A stretch of 59,245 bases of DNA from an uncultured SAR116 cluster alpha proteobacterium (lineage in GTDB: Bacteria; Pseudomonadota; Alphaproteobacteria; Puniceispirillales; Marisalimonadaceae). The position numbers and the translations under genes were made by a program. Below the pieces are notes generated by a model that worked only from the letters and a program-made list of their open reading frames with translations, had not been told where the DNA came from and did not search any database. Location: assembly GCA_902539895.1 (NCBI GenBank), contig CACBMD010000007.1:1-59245 (forward strand). Reading direction: 5' to 3'. Positions 18,561-31,970 of this stretch are shown piece by piece. Each line of letters starts with the position of its first letter. Position 1 is the first letter of the stretch.

Positions 18561-20336
18561 ATGATAATTCTAATAAATATGAAAATACTTTTCCCACTCG
18601 TTTTTTTAAGTTCCTTAATTCTTTCTAATATTTCGTTTGCAAGTAATGATAATATTAAAAAAATATTATCATTAGATGATATAAAAATTTATAAAAAAAT
18701 TTTTGAAATTCAAAAACTTCCAATTAAAAGTAAAAAATCTAAGGAGTGGAAAAAAGTTGATGATTTAATCAAGGGTTTAAATAATAGAATATTATTAGGC
18801 AATGTATATGCTGAAAGATTTTTACATCCTACTGGATGGAGAAGCTCATATGCTGATTTAAAAAAATGGCTTGATAAATATAATGACCATCCAGATGCTA
18901 CTAGAATAACTAGGATAGCTCTAAAGAGAAAACCAAATAATTTTAAGAGTCCAAAAAAACCAACACCTGGTTTTTTAAATGGGTATGGTACATTCAAAGA
19001 GAATGTATTAAAGCCAAGATTTCCTGTTGATAATCACAAATATAAAAGCTTTTCTTATTCTACTTCAATCAAATTTAGAAGAGCAATTAACAAAAGAAAG
19101 ACTTTATATGCTGAAAATTTATTAAATAGTAAAAAAGTAAAGAAGTATCTTACTAAAAATGAATTATCACAACTTAGGTCAGAATTATCACATGCACTAT
19201 TTATTTTTGAAGAGGATTACAAATCTATCAGACAAGCTAGACTTTCACTGAGTTTATCAGAAAAACCAAACCCTCTAGCTTTATGGGCTGGTGGATTAGC
19301 GTCATGGAGAACAAAAGATATTAAATTATCAAAATATTTCTTTAATAAATTATCAGAAATTCAGGGGCCTGAAGGAATAATTGCTGGAGGTGGTTACTGG
19401 TCATCGAGAATTTCATTTATGTTGGGAAATGCTAAGGAGGCAAATTATTTTTTGAAAAAAGCAGCTAAAAAAGAGCGTACTTTTTATGGGTCATTGGCAA
19501 TGGCTTCTTTAGGGTATAAATATAAGCCAAACTTCGATTTGCCCAACTATGATCATGATTTTATAAACAAAATCTTAAAACATAAGGGTGGTGTTAGGGC
19601 TTTAGCATTAATTGAAGTAAATGAATTCCACAAAGCAGCAAGAGAATTTAGAAAAATTATTCCTAAATTTGACGTAAAAGACTATCCAAAATTATTATCA
19701 TTCACATCAAAAAACAATATGCCAGGATTAACTTTTAGATTAGCTGCTATTTTAAGAAACGATCATAATAAAATATTATTAGGGGGTTTATATCCTGTAC
19801 CATCTTGGAACATAGATACATCAGACTTGAAAGATAAAGCACTTTTATATGCTATAGCACGACAAGAATCAGGTTTCAATCCAAGAGCTAAAAGCTCATC
19901 AAAGGCTATGGGTGTTCTTCAAATAATTCCTTCTACAGCAGCATTTATAATGAAAAATAGAGAATATAGACTTAGAAGAAGTAAAAATCACTTGCTTTAT
20001 AATCCCCCTCACAACATTTCAATTGGTTCTAAATATATAAAATTTCTCTTTAATTTGCCTATCGTAAATAATGATTTAATGTGGATGTTAGCAAGCTATA
20101 ATGCCGGTCCAGGAAATTTTGAAAAATGGACAAAACATAGAAATTACAAAAATAAAGACACTCTACTAATGTTGGAAAGTTTGCCTGCTAGAGAAACTAG
20201 AAATTATATAAAGTTGGTGCTTACAAATTTATGGGTATACAAGACCAGATTTAATCAAGATAACACAGTACTGCTGTCACTTGCTTCTGGAAAATCTATA
20301 GATTCAAAAGTTTTTTTCAAAAATATAGGAAGTTAA
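18561..20336 (+). CDS. Soluble lytic murein transglycosylase (Slt family)
   Basis: The enzyme cleaves the MurNAc-GlcNAc bond of peptidoglycan in the periplasm with formation of 1,6-anhydroMurNAc. The 591-residue protein has a signal peptide (from either ATG 18561 or ATG 18579; the second gives a cleaner n-region), then a long alpha-superhelical domain. A C-terminal SLT domain follows with catalytic Glu436 in ARQESGFNP, then SSKAMGVLQIIPSTA and ASYNAGPGN. All family motifs are intact. It probably shares a transcript with moaB, 8 bases downstream. Confidence 0.93.
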   Translation: MIILINMKILFPLVFLSSLILSNISFASNDNIKKILSLDDIKIYKKIFEIQKLPIKSKKSKEWKKVDDLIKGLNNRILLGNVYAERFLHPTGWRSSYADLKKWLDKYNDHPDATRITRIALKRKPNNFKSPKKPTPGFLNGYGTFKENVLKPRFPVDNHKYKSFSYSTSIKFRRAINKRKTLYAENLLNSKKVKKYLTKNELSQLRSELSHALFIFEEDYKSIRQARLSLSLSEKPNPLALWAGGLASWRTKDIKLSKYFFNKLSEIQGPEGIIAGGGYWSSRISFMLGNAKEANYFLKKAAKKERTFYGSLAMASLGYKYKPNFDLPNYDHDFINKILKHKGGVRALALIEVNEFHKAAREFRKIIPKFDVKDYPKLLSFTSKNNMPGLTFRLAAILRNDHNKILLGGLYPVPSWNIDTSDLKDKALLYAIARQESGFNPRAKSSSKAMGVLQIIPSTAAFIMKNREYRLRRSKNHLLYNPPHNISIGSKYIKFLFNLPIVNNDLMWMLASYNAGPGNFEKWTKHRNYKNKDTLLMLESLPARETRNYIKLVLTNLWVYKTRFNQDNTVLLSLASGKSIDSKVFFKNIGS

Positions 20337-20344
20337 AATTAATA

Positions 20345-20884
20345 ATGGTAGAAAATGAATTTATTCCTATAAATATTGCAGTTGTGACTATTTCGGACAC
20401 AAGGAAATTAAAAAACGACAAGTCAGGTGAGACTTTACAAAATAGAATTACTCAATTTGGGCACAAAGTAACAGTAAGAGAAATAGTAAAAGACGATTTT
20501 AATGAAATTTCTGATTTATTTAAAAAGTTACTAAAAAATAAAGATATAGATGTTATAATTTCTACAGGTGGTACTGGACTTACAGGAAGAGATATTACAC
20601 CGGAAGTAATGGAAACACTTTTTGAAAAAACTATAGATGGTTTTGGAGAGATGTTTCGTTGGTTATCATTTAAAAAAATTAACACATCAGCATTACAATC
20701 ACGAGCACTTGCTGGAGTTGCATATGGAAAATATATTTTCTGTTTACCTGGCTCTCCTTCTGCGTGTAAAGATGGATGGGACGAAATATTGAAATATCAA
20801 TTGGACATAAGACATAAACCATGTAACTTTGTAGAAATTATGCCTAGACTCCAAGAGCATAAATTTTTTCGTTCTAAAAATTAA
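20345..20884 (+). CDS. moaB: Molybdenum cofactor biosynthesis protein MoaB/MogA family
   Basis: MoaB/MogA-type proteins adenylylate molybdopterin before molybdate insertion. The 179-residue protein contains the signature STGGTGLTGRD (residues 73-83), the catalytic-site Asp of GRDITPE and CLPGSPSA near the end. The single-domain length fits MoaB. The stop codon shares one base with the rnhB ATG. No other Mo-cofactor gene lies in the window. Confidence 0.92.
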   Translation: MVENEFIPINIAVVTISDTRKLKNDKSGETLQNRITQFGHKVTVREIVKDDFNEISDLFKKLLKNKDIDVIISTGGTGLTGRDITPEVMETLFEKTIDGFGEMFRWLSFKKINTSALQSRALAGVAYGKYIFCLPGSPSACKDGWDEILKYQLDIRHKPCNFVEIMPRLQEHKFFRSKN

Positions 20885-21579
20885 TGATAAGTTTTGATAT
20901 AGAAAGAGATTTATATAACAAAAATATAATTATGATAGGAGTTGATGAAGCTGGAAGGGGTTCATGGGCTGGTCCATTAGTGTCAACTGCATGTTGGTTT
21001 GATTTTACCAAATTTAAATCTTTGCATTCAGAAATTAACGATAGCAAGAAATTAAAATCGTCTAAACGAAAAGAGATAATATTATCATTAGATAATTTTG
21101 TTAAATATTGTTCTTCTATTTCTAGTGTAATGGAAATTGACAAGTATGGTCTTTCATATGCAAATGCAATTGCTATGAAGAGGTCTATTTTTTCACTAAC
21201 TCATGAATTAAAAAAACATTCACAAATATATAGAAATAAAGATATTTGTATTTATGTTGATGGTAAATTTAAACCAGATTTTGAAAATTTGGATAATTTT
21301 TTACAACTAAACAAATTACATTTAGATAAATATTCAATTGAAGCTCTTGTTAAGGGTGACAGTCTTTGCAAAACTATTGCTTTAGCAAGTATTATTTCAA
21401 AAGAAACAAGAGATACTGTAATGAGGCAATGGTCAAAAAAACATCCATCTTACTTGTTTGACAGTAATTTTGGATATGGAACAAAAAATCATATAAATGC
21501 AATTTTAAAAAATGGTATTTTAGATTTACATAGAAAATCATTCAAACCTATTGCTACTATATATGGTAAAATAAATTAA
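20884..21579 (+). CDS. rnhB: Ribonuclease HII
   Basis: RNase HII removes ribonucleotides embedded in DNA and RNA primers. The 231-residue protein has the active-site box GVDEAGRGSWAGPLV with D21 and E22, the second motif YVDG, and KGDSLCKTIALASIISKE bearing the remaining catalytic Asp. It overlaps the moaB stop by one base. In Alphaproteobacteria rnhB commonly precedes ccrM, as here. Confidence 0.96.
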   Translation: MISFDIERDLYNKNIIMIGVDEAGRGSWAGPLVSTACWFDFTKFKSLHSEINDSKKLKSSKRKEIILSLDNFVKYCSSISSVMEIDKYGLSYANAIAMKRSIFSLTHELKKHSQIYRNKDICIYVDGKFKPDFENLDNFLQLNKLHLDKYSIEALVKGDSLCKTIALASIISKETRDTVMRQWSKKHPSYLFDSNFGYGTKNHINAILKNGILDLHRKSFKPIATIYGKIN

Positions 21580-21601
21580 TAAACATACACATATTGTATA
21601 A

Positions 21602-24931
<3,330 letters not shown>

Positions 24932-24976
24932 TTTTATCCCCAATGTGAGTATTATTCAAAAAATTAATATCATTTT

Positions 24977-26386
24977 TTAGAAATTATCTAAAGTTAATCC
25001 TTCATTTTTGAGAAAATTTTTAACTTCAAAATACAATTCTTTTTTATCTTTTTCAGATTTACCTTCAAACCTAACTACCAATGCTTCTTCAGTGTTACTT
25101 GCGCGTATTAACCACCAACCATGGTTATTTTTAACTCTTAAGCCGTCTAATGTAATTACATCATTGGAATTATATTTTTCAAACACTTTTTTAGATATAT
25201 TATCTATAGTTAAAAATTTAATTTCATCAGAACAAAAAACTTTAATTTCAGGTGAAATAAATGTTTCAGGCAAAGTTGATATAAATTTATCTAATTCAAA
25301 ATTATTTCCCGTTAAGGTAAGTAATCTTATAGCTGCATAAAGTGCATCATCATAACCAAAATAGGTGTCACCAAAAAAAATGTGACCAGACATTTCACCT
25401 GCTAATGGGGATTTTATTTCTTTAATCCTTTTTTTGATGTTTGAATGTCCTGTTTTTCCAATTTCTACTTTAAAACCTAGAGATATAATATTTTCATATG
25501 CAACATAACTTGACTTAATATCTAAAATTATTGTTTGAATAATTTTATCATTTGAAGCTATTGAATTTGCAAGAAATGCAGTTAATAAATCACCAGGAAT
25601 TGGCCTTCCTTGCCTGTCAACAACACCAATTCTATCACCATCTCCATCAAATGCTATTCCAAGTTCAGCATCAACTTCTTTCATTTTATTTCTCAAAATT
25701 TTTAGAGTAGACTCATCAGTAGGATCAGGATGATGATTTGGAAAATTGCCGTCAACTTTAGAATATAAGATAACGTGTTTTCCAGGAATTTTTTTGGTTA
25801 TCATCTCAAGAGAAGGACCGGATGCGCCATTGCCACAATCCCAAACAATAGTTTTATTATCAAGTTGTCGTTTAATATTTTGGAGAGGTTTAATAATTTC
25901 ATCAACATAATGAGTATTTATTGCGACAGATCTAGAAAAACCATTATAAGTTTTTGAATAACCTTTGCTTGCAAAATGTCCTAGTTTTTGAATATCTTCT
26001 CCAAAGAAAGAGTTTTGATTTAAAACTATTTTAAAACCATTATAATCCTTTGGATTATGACTTCCAGTGACTTGTATTGCTCCATCTGCCTTATAATAAT
26101 TACTTGCAAAATATAGCATTGGCGTTGGACCTAGTCCGATTCTATAAACTTCGCAACCAGAATTTTCAAGTCCTTCAGTCAGTTTTTCTTCTAATAATGG
26201 GCTAGATAACCTTCCATCCATTCCAACTACAATTAATGGATGTTTTTTTTCTGGATTTTTTTCTCTGACTATAATGCCAAAGAAAAAACCGAGCATAAAG
26301 GCATCTTTTTCTGTTAAGGTTTTTTCATAAATACCCCTGATGTCGTATGATCGAAGAATTGTGTTGTTAAAAGTATGCTTAAACAT
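24977..26386 (-). CDS. Phosphomannomutase/phosphoglucomutase
   Basis: An alpha-D-phosphohexomutase interconverting hexose 1- and 6-phosphates for sugar-nucleotide synthesis. The catalytic phosphoserine loop TGSHNP has Ser109. The metal loop DGDGDR and a sugar-binding EMSGH motif follow, and the phosphate-binding C-terminal domain has RASNTEEALVVRFE. The 469-residue length fits the AlgC/ManB group, which use both mannose and glucose phosphates. It starts 5 bases after galU, so the two form an operon supplying UDP-glucose. Confidence 0.93.
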   Translation of the reverse strand: MFKHTFNNTILRSYDIRGIYEKTLTEKDAFMLGFFFGIIVREKNPEKKHPLIVVGMDGRLSSPLLEEKLTEGLENSGCEVYRIGLGPTPMLYFASNYYKADGAIQVTGSHNPKDYNGFKIVLNQNSFFGEDIQKLGHFASKGYSKTYNGFSRSVAINTHYVDEIIKPLQNIKRQLDNKTIVWDCGNGASGPSLEMITKKIPGKHVILYSKVDGNFPNHHPDPTDESTLKILRNKMKEVDAELGIAFDGDGDRIGVVDRQGRPIPGDLLTAFLANSIASNDKIIQTIILDIKSSYVAYENIISLGFKVEIGKTGHSNIKKRIKEIKSPLAGEMSGHIFFGDTYFGYDDALYAAIRLLTLTGNNFELDKFISTLPETFISPEIKVFCSDEIKFLTIDNISKKVFEKYNSNDVITLDGLRVKNNHGWWLIRASNTEEALVVRFEGKSEKDKKELYFEVKNFLKNEGLTLDNF

Positions 26387-26391
26387 CAGTT

Positions 26392-27255
26392 TTAATTAAC
26401 TACTTCACGTTTTAGCCAATTTTTAAGGTTCTGTTTCATCTCTGGCCTTTCAATAGAAAAACGAATGTTTGCTTGTATAAATCCTAATTTAGAACCACAA
26501 TCAAATCGTTCCTCTGAAAATTTATATCCCATACAATTTGACGCACCTATTCTACTTGCTATAGCGTCAGTAAGTTGAATTTCATTGCTAGCACCTCTAT
26601 TTTGTTGTTCTAAGACTTCAAAAACGGCTGGTTCTATAATATATCTCCCGACAACAGCCATATTGCTAGGTGCATTTTCTGTCGATGGTTTTTCTATAAG
26701 GCCTAAAATTTCAGTAACATTTTTGTCTATTGATTTTCCAGGAGATATCACTCCATATGAGGATACGTCTTTTCTATCTACATCCATTACAGCAAGCATG
26801 TTACCAGAATTATATTTAGCAATCATTTCTTTAATTGTATTTCCACCATAAATTAAGTCATCTGCAAGAATTATCGCAACTGGTTCATCTCCAATTAAAT
26901 GTCTAGCACACCAAACAGCATGGCCGAGACCAGCCGGTTCTTGTTGTCTTACATAAGCAAATGATCCAGGGATTTTGAGCATTTCTTGAGCAGTTTTAAG
27001 AGTTTGTCTTTTTCCTTTTGAAAGTAAGTTATTTTCTAGTTCAAAAGAATGATCAAAATGATTTTCTATGGCAGATTTTCCTCGACTAGTAACAAAAATA
27101 AATTGTTCAATACCTGCGTTAGCCGCTTCTTCAACTGCATATTGTATAAGGGGTTTGTCAACAATTGGAAGCATTTCTTTAGGCATTGATTTGGTAGCAG
27201 GAAGAAATCTTGTACCTAATCCACCCACTGGAAATATTGCTTTCTTAATTTTCAT
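26392..27255 (-). CDS. galU: UTP-glucose-1-phosphate uridylyltransferase
   Basis: Makes UDP-glucose from UTP and glucose-1-phosphate. The nucleotidyltransferase motif VGGLGTRFLPATKSMPKEM begins at about residue 9, with VDKPLIQYAVEEA after it. EPAGLGHAVWCA and the C-terminal ERFDCGSKLGF are typical of GalU. Length 287. AGGA lies about 8 bases before ATG. It faces divergently from ugd across about 100 bases that should hold both promoters. Confidence 0.96.
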   Translation of the reverse strand: MKIKKAIFPVGGLGTRFLPATKSMPKEMLPIVDKPLIQYAVEEAANAGIEQFIFVTSRGKSAIENHFDHSFELENNLLSKGKRQTLKTAQEMLKIPGSFAYVRQQEPAGLGHAVWCARHLIGDEPVAIILADDLIYGGNTIKEMIAKYNSGNMLAVMDVDRKDVSSYGVISPGKSIDKNVTEILGLIEKPSTENAPSNMAVVGRYIIEPAVFEVLEQQNRGASNEIQLTDAIASRIGASNCMGYKFSEERFDCGSKLGFIQANIRFSIERPEMKQNLKNWLKREVVN

Positions 27256-27356
27256 TCACAAATCCTATAAACTGGTATAAAAGTTGATATAGTTATTATT
27301 TTTTTATTTTCAATCAGTTAAAAACTTTATGTTTCTCAAATATAAGAGGATATGTC

Positions 27357-28673
27357 ATGAAAATAACAATGTTAGGAACTGGCTATGTTGGATTAGTATC
27401 TGGAACTTGTTTTTCAGAGTTTGGTTTTGATGTAAGTTGTGTAGACAAAGATAAAGACAAAATCACTAACTTAAAAAAAAACATTATACCTATCTATGAA
27501 CCTGGTCTTGAGAATTTAGTTAAAAAGAACAAAGATGCTAACCGGCTCACTTTTAGTAATGATATAAAAAAAAATATAACAAACGCAGACATTGTTTTTA
27601 TTGCAGTGGGAACACCTGCAAGACGTGGTGATGGTCATGCTGATTTATCATATGTTTATGAAGCTGCAAAAGAAATAGCAAAGAATTTAGTTGGCTATAC
27701 AGTTGTTGTCACTAAGTCCACGGTACCAGTTGGAACAGGAAATGAAATTAAAAAAATTATTTGTAAAACAAATCCCAAAGCTAAATTTGATGTGGTTTCA
27801 AATCCAGAATTTTTAAGAGAAGGTAATGCTATTGAGGATTTTATGAGACCAGATAGAGTGGTTGTTGGTTGCGAAACTGAAAAAGCTAAAGATGTAATTT
27901 CAAAAATATATAAACCTTTGTATCTAATTGAAACTCCAATTTTATTTACTGACTTAAAAACAGCCGAGTTGATTAAGTATGCTAGTAATGCATTCTTAGC
28001 TGTTAAAATTTCTTATATTAATCAGATGGCAGATTTATGTGAAAAAGTTGGGGCGGATGTTCATGATGTTTCACGAGGAATCGGTCTTGACAAAAGAATT
28101 GGTAGCAAATTCTTGCATCCTGGACCAGGTTATGGTGGATCTTGTTTTCCAAAAGACACTCAAGCTCTTGTAGAAACTGCTAATTATTATAACTCTAATA
28201 TTTCTATTGTAGAAAATGTGATCAATTACAATTCTCAAAGAAAAATAGATATGGCAGAAAAAATAATCTCTGCCTTAGGAAAAAATTATGAAAATAAGAA
28301 AATATCTATTCTAGGGCTAGCATTCAAACCAGAAACTGATGATATGAGAGAAAGTCCGTGTCTTGACATTATTCCCAAACTTCAAGAAAAAAATTTACAA
28401 ATCTTTGCATATGATCCAGTTGCCATTTATGAAGCAAAAAAATTATTACAAAATGTCCAATTTACAGAAAGTATTGAAGATTGCATTAACAATAGTGATG
28501 CACTTGTAATTTTAACTGAGTGGAATGAATTCAGAAGTTTGTCACCTGAAAGACTAAAAAAACATATGAAAGGAAATATTATAATGGATTTAAGAAACGC
28601 CCTTAACCCAGAAAGTTTTCGTGAGAGTGGATTCAATCTTATTCAAATAGGTAGACCAATTCCTAGCCAGTAA
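27357..28673 (+). CDS. ugd: UDP-glucose 6-dehydrogenase
   Basis: Oxidises UDP-glucose twice to UDP-glucuronate with NAD. The 438-residue protein has the Rossmann loop GTGYVGLVSG (residues 7-16), the STVPVGTG segment, SNPEFLREG, and the catalytic cysteine C263 in GYGGSCFPKD. LGLAFKPETDDMRESP marks the UDP-binding domain. The ribosome site AAGAGGA precedes ATG. Together with galU and the mutase it forms a UDP-sugar supply group for surface polysaccharide or LPS. The 3' end overlaps the convergent ABC ATPase gene by 11 bases. Confidence 0.96.
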   Translation: MKITMLGTGYVGLVSGTCFSEFGFDVSCVDKDKDKITNLKKNIIPIYEPGLENLVKKNKDANRLTFSNDIKKNITNADIVFIAVGTPARRGDGHADLSYVYEAAKEIAKNLVGYTVVVTKSTVPVGTGNEIKKIICKTNPKAKFDVVSNPEFLREGNAIEDFMRPDRVVVGCETEKAKDVISKIYKPLYLIETPILFTDLKTAELIKYASNAFLAVKISYINQMADLCEKVGADVHDVSRGIGLDKRIGSKFLHPGPGYGGSCFPKDTQALVETANYYNSNISIVENVINYNSQRKIDMAEKIISALGKNYENKKISILGLAFKPETDDMRESPCLDIIPKLQEKNLQIFAYDPVAIYEAKKLLQNVQFTESIEDCINNSDALVILTEWNEFRSLSPERLKKHMKGNIIMDLRNALNPESFRESGFNLIQIGRPIPSQ

Positions 28674-29715
28674 TATTTGTCCCAAGTGACTTGGGTCTTT
28701 TCATGCCCTCAATTAAATTAACCATTTCAATCTTTCCAGTAACTTTACCTTTTGAGTTTTCAATTGTAACTGGCTTAGAGGGTGAATCTGACATTATTTG
28801 AAGTATATCTTCTAAAACCATATCTTCTTTGACAGTGGCACCAGAGCTTTTTGTATTTGTTGGTGTCATAATTGATTTTGCTTGAATGACCCTTGCTCTA
28901 TTAATATCTTTTATAAAATCAGATACGTATTCATCTGCAGGGTTCATTATTATTTCTTGAGGATCGCTGTCTTGAACCATGCTTCCATCGCGAAGAATTG
29001 CTATTCTATCTCCAATTTTAAGAGCTTCATCAAGATCATGTGTAATAAATATTATAGTTTTATGTAATTCACTCTGAAGATCTAAAAGTATATTTTGCAT
29101 TTCTGAACGAATTAATGGATCTAAAGCAGAAAAAGCTTCATCCATTAGGAGGATTTCTGCATCTGTTGCCAGTGCTCTTGCAAGTCCTACTCTTTGTTGC
29201 ATGCCACCTGACAGCTGTCCTGGATAATATGTTTCGTAACCATCTAAGCCAACTCTTTTAATCCATTTTTGAGCTTTTTCTGACCATTCATCTTTAGAAA
29301 TATTTTGAATTGCAAGCCCGTAGCCAACATTTTGTAAAACTGTTTTGTGTGGAAATAAAGCAAACTTTTGAAAAACCATAGACATATTATTTTGTCTGAA
29401 CTGAATGAGTTCTTTGGAACTTAAATTTAGGATATTTGTATCGTTAAACAATATTTCACCACTTGTTGGTTCTATCAATCTATTTAGATGTCTTATCAGA
29501 GTTGATTTGCCTGATCCCGAAAGACCCATAACAACTTGTATCTTCCCTCTATTAATATTTAGATTTATATTATTTAATCCAAGAACACAGTTTGACTTCT
29601 CAAGGAGTTCGTCTTTACCCATTCCATTTTTCACCAGATCAAGTGCACTTTTATCACCATCACCAAAAATCTTATAAAGTTGATTTACTTTGATTAATAT
29701 ATTTTTTGAATTCAT
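28663..29715 (-). CDS. proV: Glycine betaine/proline-type ABC transporter ATP-binding protein (ProV family)
   Basis: From the ATG at 29715 (AAGGA upstream, 4 bases after the permease stop) the protein has 350 residues; the longer frame to 29784 would run into the permease. The Walker A GLSGSGKST, signature LSGGMQQRVGLARAL and Walker B LLMDEAFSALDPL are intact. The C-terminus carries a shortened CBS-like regulatory region (EDILQIMSDSPSKPVTIENSKG), as in ProV/OpuAA, where it senses ionic strength. It energises uptake of betaine-type osmolytes, possibly also DMSP. Confidence 0.92.
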   Translation of the reverse strand: MNSKNILIKVNQLYKIFGDGDKSALDLVKNGMGKDELLEKSNCVLGLNNINLNINRGKIQVVMGLSGSGKSTLIRHLNRLIEPTSGEILFNDTNILNLSSKELIQFRQNNMSMVFQKFALFPHKTVLQNVGYGLAIQNISKDEWSEKAQKWIKRVGLDGYETYYPGQLSGGMQQRVGLARALATDAEILLMDEAFSALDPLIRSEMQNILLDLQSELHKTIIFITHDLDEALKIGDRIAILRDGSMVQDSDPQEIIMNPADEYVSDFIKDINRARVIQAKSIMTPTNTKSSGATVKEDMVLEDILQIMSDSPSKPVTIENSKGKVTGKIEMVNLIEGMKRPKSLGTNITG

Positions 29716-29719
29716 TATA

Positions 29720-30607
29720 TTAATCCTTACCTTCGTTCCTATATTTTTGCATTCTAAGTCCGAATTTTTGTGTAACTCTATCAAAAATAATTGCTAGTAT
29801 AACTATAGCAAGACCATTCATTAATCCCAGAGCTAAATACTGATTTGAAATTGCTCTTAAAACTGGAAGGCCAAGACCTTTAACTCCAATCATAGATGCT
29901 ATAACCACCATTGCTAAGGCCATCATTATTGTTTGATTTACACCAGCAAATATAGTTGGTAAGGCCAATGGCATTTGAACTCCAAATAATTTCTGCCAAT
30001 AATTTGCTCCAAATGAGTCTGCTGCCTCTAACACGTCTTTATCTACTAACCTTATGCCTAAATTCGTTAAACGAACAATTGGTGGAATAGCATAAATACA
30101 TACTGCAATTAATCCAGGAACCTTTCCAATACCCAAAAGCATCACAACGGGTATTAAATACACAAAACTAGGAATTGTTTGCATGACGTCTAAAATAGGA
30201 ACTATTGCTGCTTGGACTTTATTGCTTCTTGCCATAGCAATACCGAGTGGTATACCAATTGATATGCATAGAAATGTGGCTACAAGTATAATGGCTAATG
30301 TTGACATTGTGTCTTCCCACATACCGAAATACCCAATCAACATAAAACTCAAAAAAGTTCCGACAACTATTAATATGGATCTTGAGCCTATCCAAGCAAG
30401 TAAAAGAATACTGAATATTATAACAGGCCAAGGGGTATTAATAAAAAGCTTCTCAAACCATACTAAGAACATTAGTAATGGTTCAAAGAATTCTTCAATA
30501 CCTTGGCCATAACTTCTTGAAAAATCAGTGAATGCAAAATCTACAGTTTTCTTAAATTCTCTTAAATCAGATCTGCTCATGTCTGGGAAATTAAAAAACC
30601 AATCCAT
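29720..30607 (-). CDS. proW: Glycine betaine/proline-type ABC transporter permease (ProW family)
   Basis: This inner-membrane permease has 295 residues and several hydrophobic segments. The core resembles ProW: PLGIAMARSNK, DVMQTIPSFVYLIPVVMLLGIGKVPG, and the EAA loop LEAADSFGANYWQKLFGVQMPLALP that contacts the ATPase. It lies between proX and proV. An intrinsic terminator upstream (30621-30669) probably lowers its level relative to the binding protein. Confidence 0.94.
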   Translation of the reverse strand: MDWFFNFPDMSRSDLREFKKTVDFAFTDFSRSYGQGIEEFFEPLLMFLVWFEKLFINTPWPVIIFSILLLAWIGSRSILIVVGTFLSFMLIGYFGMWEDTMSTLAIILVATFLCISIGIPLGIAMARSNKVQAAIVPILDVMQTIPSFVYLIPVVMLLGIGKVPGLIAVCIYAIPPIVRLTNLGIRLVDKDVLEAADSFGANYWQKLFGVQMPLALPTIFAGVNQTIMMALAMVVIASMIGVKGLGLPVLRAISNQYLALGLMNGLAIVILAIIFDRVTQKFGLRMQKYRNEGKD

Positions 30608-30620
30608 TTTTACATTCCTT

Positions 30621-30669
30621 TTAAAAAAAAATAATCACCACCCTAAATTTACTTAAGATGGTGATTATT
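30621..30669 (-). terminator. Intra-operon terminator between proX and proW
   Basis: On the minus strand AATAATCACCA (from 30669) pairs with TGGTGATTATT (to 30630), an 11-bp stem with an 18-base loop, followed by an uninterrupted run of T. It lies 15 bases beyond the proX stop. Only part of the transcripts would pass into proW-proV, giving the usual excess of binding protein. Confidence 0.8.
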
Positions 30670-30683
30670 AAATTTGGTATTAC

Positions 30684-31700
30684 TTATAGACCAGCTTTAA
30701 CTTTTTTAGCTACGTCTGCAGAAACCCATTTTTCCCAAACGCTTCCGTGCTTCTCTAAAAACTCGAAAGCAGCATCTTTTCCAGATGCTTTTTGTTCAGT
30801 CATAAAAACAAGCATTCCATTCATTATTTCACCTGGATAAACTCTGTTTGTAATGTAATTCATAGCGACACTAGCATTCTTTTTAAAGTTTGCTGACACT
30901 ACACTATTTACTTCAGACTTAACCCAAGAAGATTTTTGTGGATTTGCACATTCTTTCTCTGGCTTCACAATGCAGTTATCCCAGTTATCTTTGCCACCAA
31001 AAGGTACACCAAAGTCTAACTTGTGCATTTTATATTTTCCAATCATAGATGTTGGTGACCAGTAATAACCAAACCAATTTTCGCCTCTCTCAACAGCTTT
31101 CGCCATTGAACCATCTAAACCAGCAGCACTTCCCGGATCAACAAGAACCCATCCTTTTTTCTCCATTTCAAAAGCTCTAAAAAGGTTAGCATTAGCTAAT
31201 TGGCAACCCCAACCTGCAGGGCACCCAACGAAAGCTCCCTTAGATTTATCTTCAGAATATGGAAAAAGATCAGGTCTATTTAAAACATCTAAAGCTGTTT
31301 TTAGTTCTGGGTGTTTTTTAATAGTGTGAGGAGGAAGCCACCAACCTTCACCTAAACCAGTAATTGGACCTTTGTTAGCAACAATTAATCTGTTTTCACC
31401 AACAGCTTTGTTTAATGGAACAGCAACTGCATTAGCCCACAATTCTGGAGCAACATCAGGTGATCCTTTTTCATTCATTGAAGTAAATGTTGGCATTGTA
31501 GCACCTGAAACCAGCTCAACTTCACATCCATAACCTTTTTCTAATATTATCTTATCAACATTGGCCATTAATTCAGCAGATGCCCAATTCATCTCTGCAA
31601 TAGTTACTTTACCACATGCAGCGTTACCAATTGTAGCCCAACTAAGGCCTACGGCTACGGTTGCCGCCATAGTAAATGCAGCTCCGAATACCCTTTTCAT
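30684..31700 (-). CDS. proX: Glycine betaine/proline-type ABC transporter substrate-binding protein (ProX family)
   Basis: A periplasmic binding protein of 338 residues with a Sec signal peptide cleaved after GNA. The mature part has the OpuAC/ProX fold pattern: AEMNWASAELMANV, SPDVAPELWAN, WWLPPHT and YYWSPTSMI, rich in the Trp/Tyr residues that build the cation-pi cage for quaternary ammonium or sulfonium groups. Glycine betaine, proline betaine or DMSP are all possible ligands. AGGAG lies before ATG. It is the first gene of the operon, with a 270-base upstream region containing no other gene. Confidence 0.92.
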   Translation of the reverse strand: MKRVFGAAFTMAATVAVGLSWATIGNAACGKVTIAEMNWASAELMANVDKIILEKGYGCEVELVSGATMPTFTSMNEKGSPDVAPELWANAVAVPLNKAVGENRLIVANKGPITGLGEGWWLPPHTIKKHPELKTALDVLNRPDLFPYSEDKSKGAFVGCPAGWGCQLANANLFRAFEMEKKGWVLVDPGSAAGLDGSMAKAVERGENWFGYYWSPTSMIGKYKMHKLDFGVPFGGKDNWDNCIVKPEKECANPQKSSWVKSEVNSVVSANFKKNASVAMNYITNRVYPGEIMNGMLVFMTEQKASGKDAAFEFLEKHGSVWEKWVSADVAKKVKAGL

Positions 31701-31970
31701 TTTATTCTCCTGTTTCCGCTTGTAATAATTACAAACCTTGATTAATTAAATTAAAGTAGATTGAATTAAAAATTCAAGAATCATAATAACAAGAAAACTG
31801 TACTAATTGCAAATCACTATAATTGAAAATAAAAGTTAATACACTGTAAGTATATGATATATATAGATAATATTTTTTTTAAAACTTTGAGATTATATCT
31901 ATAAATTTTTATTTAAATTTATTACTTAGTCACTTATATTTCGTTATTCTTATTATTATATATAAATAAA

